NCBI GenBank assembly: GCA_005223375.1
Contig: RXOD01006003.1
Location: 1-11,661, forward strand
Reading direction: 5' to 3'
Length of the DNA: 11,661 bases
DNA from: Amoebophrya sp. AT5.2
Lineage: Eukaryota; Sar; Dinophyceae; Syndiniales; Amoebophryaceae
Position numbers and translations under genes: made by a program. The notes beneath the pieces were generated by a model. The model ran no database searches. It was not told the origin of the DNA and saw only the letters and a list, made by a program, of their open reading frames with translations. Shown in pieces: positions 1-8,900 of this stretch (the first letter of the stretch is position 1; the number at the start of each line of letters is the position of its first letter).

Positions 1-451
1 ATGTATTCGCGAATTCCGTTCGCCACTGTAAGCAAGCGAGGACCCTAACCGTGGCTTCCGTGCCCTTCCTACGTCGGTCTGGATCTCCGCGTCGTCGGTA
101 TCCATGACCTAGTCAAAACTATTGCGGCCTCGTATGCCGATCTAGCCATCTGAGGACGAGCCTCTTGGCTACGCAAAAGAAGAGCGATGCTTGTTTTAGG
201 ATCACACAGAGAAAGTCGACAGCACATGGAGCGAAGGAAAGGTTGGCTCATGCTTCAGTGCCTGACAACTGCCCTGTTCAAATGAGTTGGCCGCGCAGCG
301 CCACGATCGCGTGGGCCGAAGTGCCTTCTGTCCTGAGGGATCGCAAAGCTGTGCGCGATCGTCGCAAACGAGAGAAGAAGGAGAGTATCGCTTCTATTAA
401 TTTCTGTGTGGGGAGGATTTGTTTGCGGGTCCCTTCGGACATTTTTTTCAG
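1..451. other. Unassigned 5' region ending in a 3' splice-like tract
   Basis: I can support no gene here. Several short frames are open, including one of 32 codons beginning at ATG 187, but none shows convincing coding character. The stretch is less strictly GC-rich than the large gene further right. Its one clear signal is at the right end: a run of seven T followed by CAG at 443-451, which is a textbook pyrimidine-tract/AG splice acceptor on the plus strand. It leads directly into the open frame of the first candidate gene. An upstream exon could therefore lie in this stretch or to the left of the window. I found no donor here that joins in phase to that frame. Confidence 0.4.
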
Positions 452-541
452 AAATTCGTAGCGATTCCCGGCGCCAGCGACAGCGTATTTGACCACGCCT
501 TCAGCATTCGCGCAACAAAAAGACAGCACTCCGAACCGGAA

Positions 542-1676
542 ATGCCCAGCGTGATTGACCGCGAGACGCGGCTCGCAAAACTGGTAAGTTCGGCGTGCTT
601 TGGAAACAAAGACATCAGCTCCGCCGCGGAACAGCACCCGACGCCCACGAGCACAGCGGCGAAATCCGCCAGGTCCTCGAGCAACGTTCCTGCACTTCTT
701 ACAGCCGACGGATCCTATGTGGCGCCAGACGGCGCATCTTCGTCGTCTGGCGCGGGGATCGCTTCTGCGAAAAGCGCTCCAGCTTCGTCGTCAAAATCCC
801 AACAACGTGTGATCCGCGGCGGCGCACACGTGCTCGGGACGGGCAAGGCGGTGTCGGTGAACCCGACGGAAAACTATCAGCGGCCCGGCCGGGCGACCGC
901 GGGCAAGGGCTTCACGCCGTCGTTCGGGCGCGCAGCGGTAACAGTGGAGCAGAGTAGAACCGCCACGAGAAATAGTCATCTGGAGCACGCCGGCGCAAGC
1001 GCAACCGCCGCGGTGCGGGACGAGCTGGCCTCGCTGTACAAGGCGCACCACAGTTCGGAGGGGGAAGCGCGACGACCCGGCGCTCCCGCCGGGGCAGGCA
1101 AGGGCAAGGAAAAAGCGAGAGGCGCGAGCACAGGTTGGGAATGATACTGTAATTTGTACGTTTTTTTTCTCGCTGACGCTGGTGCGATCGTCGGGACGCC
1201 CGCCCGATGCGCGTCCACATCAATCTTGCAGATAGTCTATAACTCTTGCGTGAAACGAAACCACCAGGTCCGGCGCTCCCGCCGTCGGGCGCAAAAGGCA
1301 ACTCTCTCTCAGTGGCAGGGGGCGGGAACATTCGGACGCTGCAGGCCCTAACGCCATCTTCCGCGGCGTCGTCGCGCGCTCGTGGCTCGCTGCGCAATAC
1401 CACCGCGGCTTACCGGCAGCAGCAGGGCACCACCGCGACCACCATTGATCAGGTTGGCGCAGCCACCATGACGCCCGAGCAGCGGGAGCGGGTGGCGAAG
1501 GCGCGCAAGACGGCGGGGAAAGACGACCCGGCGTCTTGTTGCGTTGCGGGACGGTCGGGGGGCAGCAACGTGCACACATTGGGAGCGGCCTGCAGTGGAA
1601 ACCCTACACACATTGGGGGCTGTGGAAAGCCGGTGACGACTGGCGGGAGGTGCGGCGGCCGTGTGCTTGGGCGGAG
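542..1676 (+). CDS. Candidate spliced gene, Ser/Ala/Gly-rich protein of unknown function
   Basis: The family is not recognised. The first exon is read from ATG 542, the first in-frame ATG, and starts MPSVIDRETRLAKLV. The frame stays open upstream of this ATG to the splice-like acceptor at 451, so the true start could be further left. Unspliced, the frame stops at 1142-1144 and gives 200 residues. Most of these look disordered: Ser runs, a GKGKEK basic patch, and no membrane segment or signal peptide. A second open block, about 1268-1676, is in the frame that removal of an intron starting at 1134 would restore. It carries an MTPEQRERVAKARK helix-like segment and then a Cys/Gly-rich stretch. 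The block ends at a strong donor-like GAG|GTAAGG at 1674-1682, where the TAA of the donor also supplies an in-frame stop. Its Ser/Ala codon use resembles that of the giant gene to the right. Intron limits are inferred, and a single-exon 200-residue protein is the simpler alternative. Confidence 0.45.
1077..1284 (+). repeat. 15-bp direct repeat around the candidate intron donor
   Basis: The 15-mer CCGGCGCTCCCGCCG occurs exactly at 1077-1091 and again at 1270-1284, starting 193 bases apart. The two copies bracket the candidate donor at 1134 and the first two candidate acceptors. They lie in different reading frames of the proposed exons, so the similarity is not explained by repeated protein sequence. 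A GC-rich 15-mer duplicated this close together is unlikely by chance, but one pair alone does not prove a mobile intron. Confidence 0.6.
1134..1312 (+). other. Probable intron in the first candidate gene
   Basis: The donor is CAG|GTTGGG, with GT at 1134-1135. Three possible acceptors follow, ending at 1231 (TCTTGCAG), 1267 (CCACCAG) and 1312 (CTCTCTCTCAG). All three restore the same downstream frame, because the intron lengths are 98, 134 and 179, each leaving remainder 2 on division by 3. The 1231 acceptor brings in a stop at 1240-1242. The 1312 acceptor has the best pyrimidine tract and avoids the stop, so I chose it. The interval also holds a run of eight T and is visibly less GC-rich than its flanks. 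Support comes from sequence signals only. Confidence 0.35.
1573..1617 (+). repeat. 11-bp direct repeat, period 34
   Basis: CACACATTGGG is present at 1573-1583 and 1607-1617. It lies in the Cys/Gly-rich end of the first candidate gene. It could be a small tandem duplication with diverged spacers. No function can be assigned. Confidence 0.5.
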
Positions 1677-2116
1677 GTAAGGGAGCCAGTTGGACTCATT
1701 TCGGAGTCAGCCTGTCGCAGTGAGCGTGTAAGGAGTGCACAGCATCGCGCGGTGGATGGAAAAAATAGGTACGAAACGCAGAATCTGCAAGAAGCCCGAC
1801 TCCGTCTCGAAAGAAAGCGCCCTGTCGTGTTCCTGCTTCTTCCGTGAATGTATTTGAAGTTCTGCGTACAACTGTGACAGACGTGGAATGGTTCGTGGTC
1901 GTGCTTGAAATCCACAGATCTTGTTCCGATTGTGACCGTGAAAAAAGCATCGTGGTCCCACGTGATCCCATGCATCGCACGACTGATCCCATCGCACTGT
2001 AGCCGCGCTAGCGTTTCATTACGAGCCGAGGAAAACGACTGGCTTAGCTTGTTTAGTGCCCCGCTTTTTTTCTGACTTACAGCAATTTCACAGGAGCTTA
2101 TTGCGAGCATGTGCAT
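1604..2116 (-). CDS. Antisense ORF, 170 codons, doubtful
   Basis: This frame on the minus strand runs 170 codons from its first ATG at 2116 to a TAG at 1604; without the ATG requirement it extends to 2179. It is Ser-, Arg- and Cys-rich and includes FHVCHSCTQNF and CRFCVSYLFF segments, with CxxC-like spacing but no complete zinc-finger pattern I can name. All three minus-strand frames are free of stops across roughly 1707-1990, so the openness reflects a local shortage of minus-strand stops rather than selection on one frame. It overlaps the proposed second exon and intron of the plus-strand gene, and both models are unlikely to be right. I do not recognise the product. Confidence 0.15.
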   Translation of the reverse strand: MHMLAISSCEIAVSQKKSGALNKLSQSFSSARNETLARLQCDGISRAMHGITWDHDAFFTVTIGTRSVDFKHDHEPFHVCHSCTQNFKYIHGRSRNTTGRFLSRRSRASCRFCVSYLFFPSTARCCALLTRSLRQADSEMSPTGSLTSAQAHGRRTSRQSSPAFHSPQCV

Positions 2117-2167
2117 GACCACGTTGGCGTAGACACGTTGGAGATGAAACAACAATTGGGTCGTTGA
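1674..2167 (+). other. Possible second intron and short terminal exon of the first gene
   Basis: The donor GAG|GTAAGG has GT at 1677-1678. A classic acceptor lies at 2064-2082: a branch-point-like CTGAC, a run of seven T, then TTACAG. Removing 1677-2082 (406 bases) joins the frame to an open stretch of about 28 codons that ends in TGA at 2165-2167. That terminal peptide begins SNFTGAYCEHVHDHVG. A second AG at 2092-2093 would end the protein within about eight codons. Both splice signals are good matches to consensus, but the terminal exon is short and its coding character cannot be judged. The same interval holds a rival ORF on the opposite strand. Confidence 0.25.
1963..1992 (+). repeat. 9-bp direct repeat, period 21
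   Basis: TGATCCCAT is repeated at 1963-1971 and 1984-1992, and each copy is followed within a few bases by ATCGCAC or TCGCAC. It sits in the less GC-rich region between the genes, beside a CACGTG hexamer (1959-1964). It may be a minor tandem duplication or paired factor sites; nothing in the sequence decides between these. Confidence 0.4.
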
Positions 2168-2208
2168 AGGCCATTGCAAGTATAATAGTTTTACCCCAAG
2201 TGCTGATT

Positions 2209-2218
2209 GATCATGATC
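2209..2218. repeat. 10-bp perfect palindrome GATCATGATC
   Basis: The ten bases are identical to their reverse complement, with no spacer. It lies about 530 bases upstream of the giant ORF start and 23 bases after the TATAAT at 2181-2186. This could be a dimeric factor site. Perfect 10-bp palindromes also arise by chance in a window of this size, so the significance is low. Confidence 0.35.
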
Positions 2219-2413
2219 GTAGTTTACGCGAGGTTCGGGGCCCGCAATTCCCCAGCAGCATAGTTTTTCTGGAGGACATTACACGAGTGATAGATTGAGT
2301 TGGACGAACTTTTTATTTTTTACGACGTGTACAACTACGCTCGCTCCGCGTGTGCGAAGTGAAGGTGCGCGGGCGGCGTTCCGCAGCAAGGGTATCACCG
2401 AGCGGCCCAATCG

Positions 2414-2908
2414 ATGCCGCCCCTCATCATGCGCCACTGGGGCTGGCAGGTTGGTGCAAGGTCGTTACTGGCTGCCTTGGGGGTTTCACTTCTGTCATGC
2501 GGAAATCGGGCGGCCGCATCTGGTCCGGGCGAGACGCGTCCCGTTGTGGTATCATTACAAGAACTTGGCAACAAGGTCGTCTCTGGAGAAATAAATTTCC
2601 GTTGTAGAAGAGAGTTGAACTACACTGGTGCAGCCATATCAATCGCGGTTCGTGCTCGAATGAATCAGTATCGCACTCCAGGTAACATCAAGCAGCGTGA
2701 GCCTCGATTGTTCTCACACCAGTTCCGCGGTGCCGGTTTTCGTTCAGGACATGATGCGCGGCCTACCGCTGCCGCCGCGCGGGGACGGGGTGGACGCTGT
2801 TTTCCACGAGCAGCACCGGGAGGCGCTCGCGAGACTGGACAAGGGTGCGTACTTCCGGCTTCTCCAAGACCTGGTGGAGCGTGGAAAGATGGTGAAAGAG
2901 GACGCTGA
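2414..2908 (+). CDS. Overlapping upstream ORF with signal-peptide-like start
   Basis: This frame opens with ATG 2414 (MPPLIMRHWGWQVG) and a second ATG at 2429. It continues with a hydrophobic LLAALGVSLLSC core after a basic residue, the shape of an ER signal peptide or membrane anchor. It runs 164 codons and overlaps the first 158 bases of the giant ORF in another frame. The overlapping part is Gly/Arg/Pro-rich and looks like a shadow of the real frame. Only the first 50-90 codons could be meaningful. Two donor-like sites in this frame, CAG|GTTGGT (GT at 2450) and AAG|GTCGTC (GT at 2576), would join in phase to the acceptor ending at 2747. It could therefore be a 5' exon of the giant gene, an upstream ORF in its leader, or chance. 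Confidence 0.2.
   Translation: MPPLIMRHWGWQVGARSLLAALGVSLLSCGNRAAASGPGETRPVVVSLQELGNKVVSGEINFRCRRELNYTGAAISIAVRARMNQYRTPGNIKQREPRLFSHQFRGAGFRSGHDARPTAAAARGRGGRCFPRAAPGGARETGQGCVLPASPRPGGAWKDGERGR
2734..2747 (+). other. Splice-acceptor-like tract just before the giant ORF start
   Basis: GGTTTTCGTTCAG ends three bases before ATG 2751. This is a pyrimidine-rich tract with a terminal CAG. It could be a cis-splice acceptor joining an upstream exon, or a trans-splice acceptor for a spliced leader if the organism uses one. An unused match by chance is also possible. A GTAACA donor at 2682 would pair with it to give a 66-base intron, but the upstream frame then meets a stop at 2661-2663 before any ATG. 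Confidence 0.4.
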
Positions 2909-5900
2909 CAGCGCCGCCAACAGGCGACTGCGGCTGACTGCTTTTCAGCTGGCGCACGCCGGCTTCCTGCGAGCTGGGGAGCTCGTCCTGGGGGCAGCCA
3001 CTGATGGCAGTGGGGGCACTTCTGCGACGGTGGCGGACGTCGATCCCGACCGGCGGGCGGCGGTGTTCGGCTTTCTCACGGGACTGCGCGCTGTTGCGGC
3101 CACCGCAAACGAGTGGGAGGCACTGCTACTGCGCGATCCTGCGAAGGGGAAGGAGCAAGAGGCTCCGGACGCAGGAGGAAAGAAGGAGCTCTCGACAGAG
3201 CAGAACAAAAAAGCGGCGAAACACGCCAGGGCCCGCGACGCGAAGAAAAGAGCGAAGGCCCTGACAGCAGGAGCCGAGTCTTGCGCCACCCCGGGTAGTT
3301 CCGGCAACAGTTCGACAAGTCTACGCTTCACTCAAACTGAACAGCTGGGTTCAGATGAAGTAGGACTGCCGCACGAGGACCTTCCGCCGCGCGTATCGGT
3401 TGCACGGGTCCGGATTGCGCTGGATTTCCTCCTTGCCCTGTTCGGTCGGGGTCCTTGCTCTGACCGCCTCAGCCACAGCGAGCAGCTGCTGACGGGCGCC
3501 GCAATTGAGCTGGTCAGCAGCACCAGCGGCTTCCCGGATGTAAGTTTCCGGCTGTTTCAGAGTTTGCACGGCCTCGTGGAGGAGTACGTGCGGTTTTTGG
3601 GGCACTTCGCGCACGCCGGAGTGGCGGTCGCGACAGATTCGGGAGGAATTGTACCAGGCGGGGCGGCGACGCGGCCGAAAAACACGAGGTCCGTCGCGGA
3701 ACTGGTTTTCACTCGGGTGGCCATCGCCGCAGAAGCCTGTCGCGGGGGATCCGTGGCGCGCGCGATATTTTCGAGCTCGACGCCGCTGGACCGGCGCCTC
3801 CTGCTGCGGCGCAATCGGTTTTTCGCTTCGGGCGTCCTGGGTGCTGTGTCCTCGAGGAAGGCAGAGGGCTCGCACCAAGAAGAGAGTCCGCGCGGCATCC
3901 TTGCCTTCGAGCACGCGCCCTTCCTCGAGGCGGCTTCGGGGTTCCACACTTTGCTCGCGGAAAACTACCTTGTCGGCGGTTCATCTTCGTCTTCATCTTC
4001 TTTCTCCCTACCTTGTCTCGGTGGCTCGAGACTGGTCGGCGACTGGCGGCAGGCGCTCGGCGACGGGTCTTGGGGCTACTGGATCGAGTCGCTGGGAGCG
4101 GAAGAGCAGCAGTGCGTGCTTGGGGATTCCGATGCGGCTGCGGGGGCGGCCGGTCCGATTCAGGTTCAGAACCCGATTCAGACGTGCCACGCGGGCCTCA
4201 TGCACGCGCTCGCAGCGGTTCTTGGTCTGCCGCCATCAGAGGAACAAAAAGAAGGAGAAGCGAGCATGGAAGTCGAAGAAGTCGAACGCGATCGAGAGGA
4301 ACTGCTGCAGGGCAGTGCGCAGCGGGCGCGCGCGTGGCGGTTGCTGGAGGCAGCGGTTTCCCCCGGAGACCTGTCCGGGGGACGGTGCTCTCGGCTCGAG
4401 GAACACCTGGCGCCGTTGGCGCAGCAGATGGCGGAGGACCTGCTGGTTTCGTTGGCCGCCGCGTCGTCTGCGGACAACAAACAGGAAGTGGGAGGAGGCG
4501 ACCTCACGCTTACGGTCGTGGACGCCTCCGGCAAGTCGTTCTACGGCGTGGTGGCGGCGGGCGGCGGGCTGGCCGCAGTCGAGGCGATCGCCGTGCTGCT
4601 CTTGAGGCCGACGATGGACTTTTTCCAGCTATTACCTGGTGCGGAGATGTCCTCCTTGAGTGGCGGCTCGACGTCGGCACGGAGCGCCCACGACGATGCG
4701 AACCGTTCTTTCGTCACGGACCGCAGCCGCAGTACTACTGTGCGCGCCTCGGTGTGCTACCTGCTCGCCGCTTTACTCTCGCTCACGCAGGTGATCCTAG
4801 CGCAGCTGCAATCCCGCGTAAGCACACCGACGCTCCTGGCGGCGATGGTAAAGGGCGGCCAGCCGCGGGAACGCCTGGCGGGGGAGAAAAGTCTGCAGCG
4901 CGCGCAGCACGGTGCTGGTCGTGGAGGTCTTGTTTTTCCCACGCGAAGCAAAGGAGCACGCAGCGCGAAACAAAGTACTTCTAACAAACTGCGGGGGCAG
5001 GTCGAGGGGGACAACGACAAGTTGAGCGAGAAAGAGAAACGCTACCTGTACTGGCTGCTCGCTGTGACCCAGGACGCGGCTTCGGTGGCGGGGCAGTACC
5101 AAGTGCGGTACCTCCTGGATCATGGCGCCAGCGAGGAGGACTTGGATTCTTGTCCCAGGCACGTCGAGTTCTTGATTCTGCACGTGTCGGATCTGGAGAC
5201 TTCGACTCAGACGAAGAAGAAGAAGGAGCAGACCACTTCGGTGTCTGAGTTCGAGCGGCGGTTTCGGGCGCTGGCCGGGGCGGCACAGGCGGAGCTGGTG
5301 GCGGCGGGACTACCGCTGAGCGATGCCGAGCAATTCCTGTTCATGAACGGCAAGTGGCTTCGGCAGTACGTGGATTTTAAGAGGGAGTTGAACTTGGAGC
5401 CCTTCTTCGCCGCGGCGGCGGCTGGGAGTTCGTCTGACTCCACGTGGCTTGGGAGCGCCGTCGAGAAAGAATTGTTCGACGACGTTCCTCAGGTTCAGAC
5501 ATTCCTCAGGTTCGACGATCTGCGGGCGGAAGGTGTGGCCGGCGTATCGCGAAAGACGCTGCTGCCGGCTGGCTTCACATTCGGGCCGGGCGCCGCGACG
5601 AGCGCTTCGGCCGCGGCGGCCAGTGGTACGGCTACAACTGAGGCGGGGTCCACCTTCGACCCCTGCTGCGCGCCGGAGGACACGCATCAATCGCAAGAAC
5701 AGGCCGGCCTCGTCGTGGTCCCTAGTGAACAAACCACGGGTCCTAGCACCGCACGGCCCCACTTCCCGGAGACCGTCGTCGGGAGCTTGCTGCCGCGGTG
5801 GGCTGCATCCTTCAAATCCCGTTGCGAAAACGCAGTGGAAGCGTTTCGCGCGTGGCACCGAGAACAGTCGCAGCAGTCGTGGGACGAATCGGAGGAGTTT

Positions 5901-8900
5901 TGCGAGAGGATGCTGAATAAGGTGTTCGGCGAACAAGTAGATGGAGGTTGCGGCGCAACTAGCGGGATGTCGGGCGTTGACGCCAGCGCTGGTGGTGGTA
6001 GTAGTCGCACGCAGGAGGCGCAGCTGCAGGGACCGGACGCTGATCGGAGGGCCGCTTCCCCGAGGACCGCATCCCCTCGCCACCCCGGAAAAACGTTGCC
6101 CCAAAGCTGGACGCTGACAGGGCAGCGGGCGTTCCTGCCACCCGGCGCCTTTGTCGAATCTCCAAAGGTGGAAGAGGACGAGGAGGTGTGCAGCCCGGAC
6201 GTTTTGAGCTCGCTCCTTGGGGAGCCTCTTCCGCAGGGTGCCGGTCGCGGCCTTCATCTTCCCGCCGGGACGCACCAAGGGGCTACGAGGAGGGCAAGCG
6301 GCGGCGGAACGCGAACGTCGTCGCCGAAAAACAACGAGCGAAGCGCGCAGGAGGTGGAGCGCGAGACGGAGGCTTTTCGCTGGCTGCAGAGGTGCGTTCC
6401 GATCGCTGGCTTCGCCACCGCACAGAAAGTGTCCTGGCTGGGCCGCCGCGCCCGCAGCTACTCCGTGCCCTACCTGTGGCCCGGCGGAGAGGCAGAGGAG
6501 CAGCACGAGGTACAAGAAGACTGGGTACTCGCCTACGTGCACACCCCTCTCTCGCGGGATTTCTCCCGGCTGCTGCCCGCCGGGCTCTTCGACGCGCCGC
6601 GGTTTTTGAAAAAGCGGAGGGAGAAACTGCTCGGAAACGTCCTGGGTCGCGACGCGACCAGCAGCACAACCCTGTGCCAGCGTTTGCACCCTTGGCTTTT
6701 TGAAAAGTCACGTGGTCCCGGGGGCGTCAGCGACCACACGCACGAGCAGCTCGCCGCGGAAGCGGCGCAGTGGGCCAACCAGGCCGACGAGCTGCACTAC
6801 GCCCTGTGCGACGGCGGGGCCACCTACGAACTGCTCCTCAACTACCTCCACTGGCGCAACCCTGCCAGCGGAAAGGAGCCACTTGCAAGCAATTCGCCGA
6901 TGCCCGCGCTGGTGCTGCGTCAGCAGGAGGCGCGGGCGTGCTATGTGTTGGCAGAGCTGTGGGCCGTGCAGGCCGAGCACGCGGCTACGTGGGAACGGCT
7001 GCTGTGGGCCGCGCGGGAGGGGCCCTCGCCCGTGGAGGAGGGTGCGGAAGCGGAGAAGGCGCGCTGCCGGCGGCTGAGGATGGCGCGGAGGGCCAAAGCG
7101 CACGCGCAGCAGACGGCACACAGCTACCTGGGGGAGGCGGAGGCGGCGTTCGCCGCAGTTGAGACGCAGCTGTTGCTGGGCGGTGGCGCCGGTTCTCTGC
7201 GCGCAGTCATCTTCACCTCCCAGCAGAACAATTCCAATCTGCTCCGAGGAGGCGGAGGAGCCGGGAGAAAGGGGCCGCTTAGCGGGCGGTCGCTGCAACT
7301 GCAGCAGCCGTCGGGGGAGCCCGGGGCGCACGCGCAGCAGGCGGCGCAGTCGCTGCTGAAACGGCTATGCGCCGGCGCTGGCGAGAAGATGAGCGCGCTT
7401 TCGCTCGTGACGGCGGAGCAGCTGGTGCCGGTCGCGCAGAAAGTCTTTCTCCTGGCGGACGGCCTCTGCCACCAGGCGGCGGCGAAGGTGCACTGGAAGC
7501 ACTTTGCCTTCGACGACGACTACCTCCGCGCCACGGCAGCCGACGGCCTTTTGGATTCGAAGCAGTTGGGCGAGTGCGCGAAAGACGTGCTGCTGCCGGC
7601 GCTGGCGGAGCTGCTGGACGTGACGCCTTTATTGGTGGACCTGAGTCACACGCTGCGCGGCTACGACATGCTTGCGCAGCGCTGGAAAGAGCAGCTCAAG
7701 CACGACCTGGCAAGCGGGACCGCGAACGTCCTCTACACCGTCGGGACGCACCAGGTGATCTCGTTCGGCGGCGCCCCTGAGGAGCACGGGGGGAGGAATA
7801 GCGGACAAAGTAGCGCCGGTGGGAAGAGAGGGGGGGGCGCGGCGCCAGCGTCCTTAGACGCAAATCTGGTGCTGGCGAAGGTCCTGGAAGCGTTGAAGCA
7901 GGGTGCTGGTGCGGGGCAAATACGCTGCGAAGCCGGTTGTTCTTCTCCCCTTACAACTCTCCCCGTCAAACCTCGGCCTCCACCGACAGCCTTACCCGCG
8001 CCCCCGTCGCGGCCTCCATCGTCGACCAAGGCGGGCACTTCTAGCGCCCCCGCGAGCCGCGCCGAGAAGCTGCCGGAGCAATTTTTCGCCAAGGAGGTTC
8101 CCGGATTTGACGGCGGGACCGCGGAGTTCTTTCCCTTCGCCCTGCTGAAGTCCGAGGCGGCGTTCCTGGAAACCGAGTGGCTGCGGGACCTCCGCTTCCT
8201 GAAAAACCTGCTCGCGGCGGTGCCCCACGAGGACGCCGTGTACCGTACAGAAACCCTGGGAAGTTTCCGGCTAATATCTACGTCTACAACGACTGCGGAA
8301 GGGGGCGCGGGCGTCATGGGAGATAATCATCTTCCTGCAGCCTGCGCAGTAGAATCGTGTGAAACTTCCTTATCTCCCACTCGGAACAAACAAAAGTTCC
8401 GCGTTGTCGAGCACAAGCAGTACTCTTTTTCCATGCTGGCCGCGTGGGCGCGGCGACTAGAGGAGGCGCGGTCGCCACCGGACGAGGAGGAGACGCCCGT
8501 TAGCGAAAACCGGCACAGAAAGCTAGTGAATCTCGTTCGGGCGCTGCGGCTGGCGTACCTAGCTAAAAACGACGGCGGGCCGACCTTTACTGCCTCCAGC
8601 AGACATTCGCATTCCAAATCCAATTCCTACCTCTTCCTCGTGCAGTGCCTGTTTTTCCTCCGGGCGCGGTTCGACGGACTCTTCGACCTGCCCTACCAGC
8701 TCGCGAGTGTGGAGCTCGCCTTCTTCAACGAGGCCGGGGAAGAGCAGCCGGTGATCGACCCGGTAAGGTCGTTTGTGACCATGGCCGAGCCCGACGCGGA
8801 CCTCCAGGCTGGGTACGACACGCGCACCGGCGGGGTCCCGTTGCAGTTCTTCCAAAGTCGTGGTCTGCAGGGGCCGTGGACGCCGCCAGGGGAGGAGCCG

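Larger units (their letters stand above)
1681..2750. other. Less GC-rich intergenic or upstream region
   Basis: This stretch is visibly less GC-rich than the giant ORF to its right, and stops occur in all plus-strand frames. It contains the acceptor-like signal near 2082, a TATAAT sequence at 2181-2186, a T-rich tract (about 2310-2321), a CACGTG hexamer at 1959-1964, and several short direct repeats listed separately. It most likely holds the 3' end of the first gene and the promoter plus 5' leader of the large gene. No tRNA, rRNA or other structural RNA is recognisable by eye. The TATAAT and CACGTG sequences are common by chance and are noted only as landmarks. Confidence 0.5.

Noticed and set aside
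187..285. 32-codon ORF from ATG 187, with a GTTGG donor-like site at 242
   Set aside because: Splicing from that donor to the acceptor at 451 gives the wrong phase and meets a stop within about 14 codons. Nothing else supports the ORF.
2181..2186. TATAAT resembling a bacterial -10 box or a TATA element
   Set aside because: No paired -35 box, the context is eukaryotic, and the distance to the giant ORF (about 565 bases) gives no specific support.
3649..4984. Two plus-strand ORFs of 318 and 323 codons in other frames (3649-4605, 4013-4984)
   Set aside because: They are extremely Arg/Gly/Trp-rich shadow translations of the giant ORF, start inside it and end where its composition changes. Frame continuity favours the giant ORF.
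5310..6689. 459-codon open frame on the minus strand, the longest closed ORF in the window
   Set aside because: It begins with GTG and not ATG, is rich in Arg, Pro and Ala as expected of a GC-rich shadow, and lies wholly inside the much longer plus-strand frame that continues far beyond both its ends.
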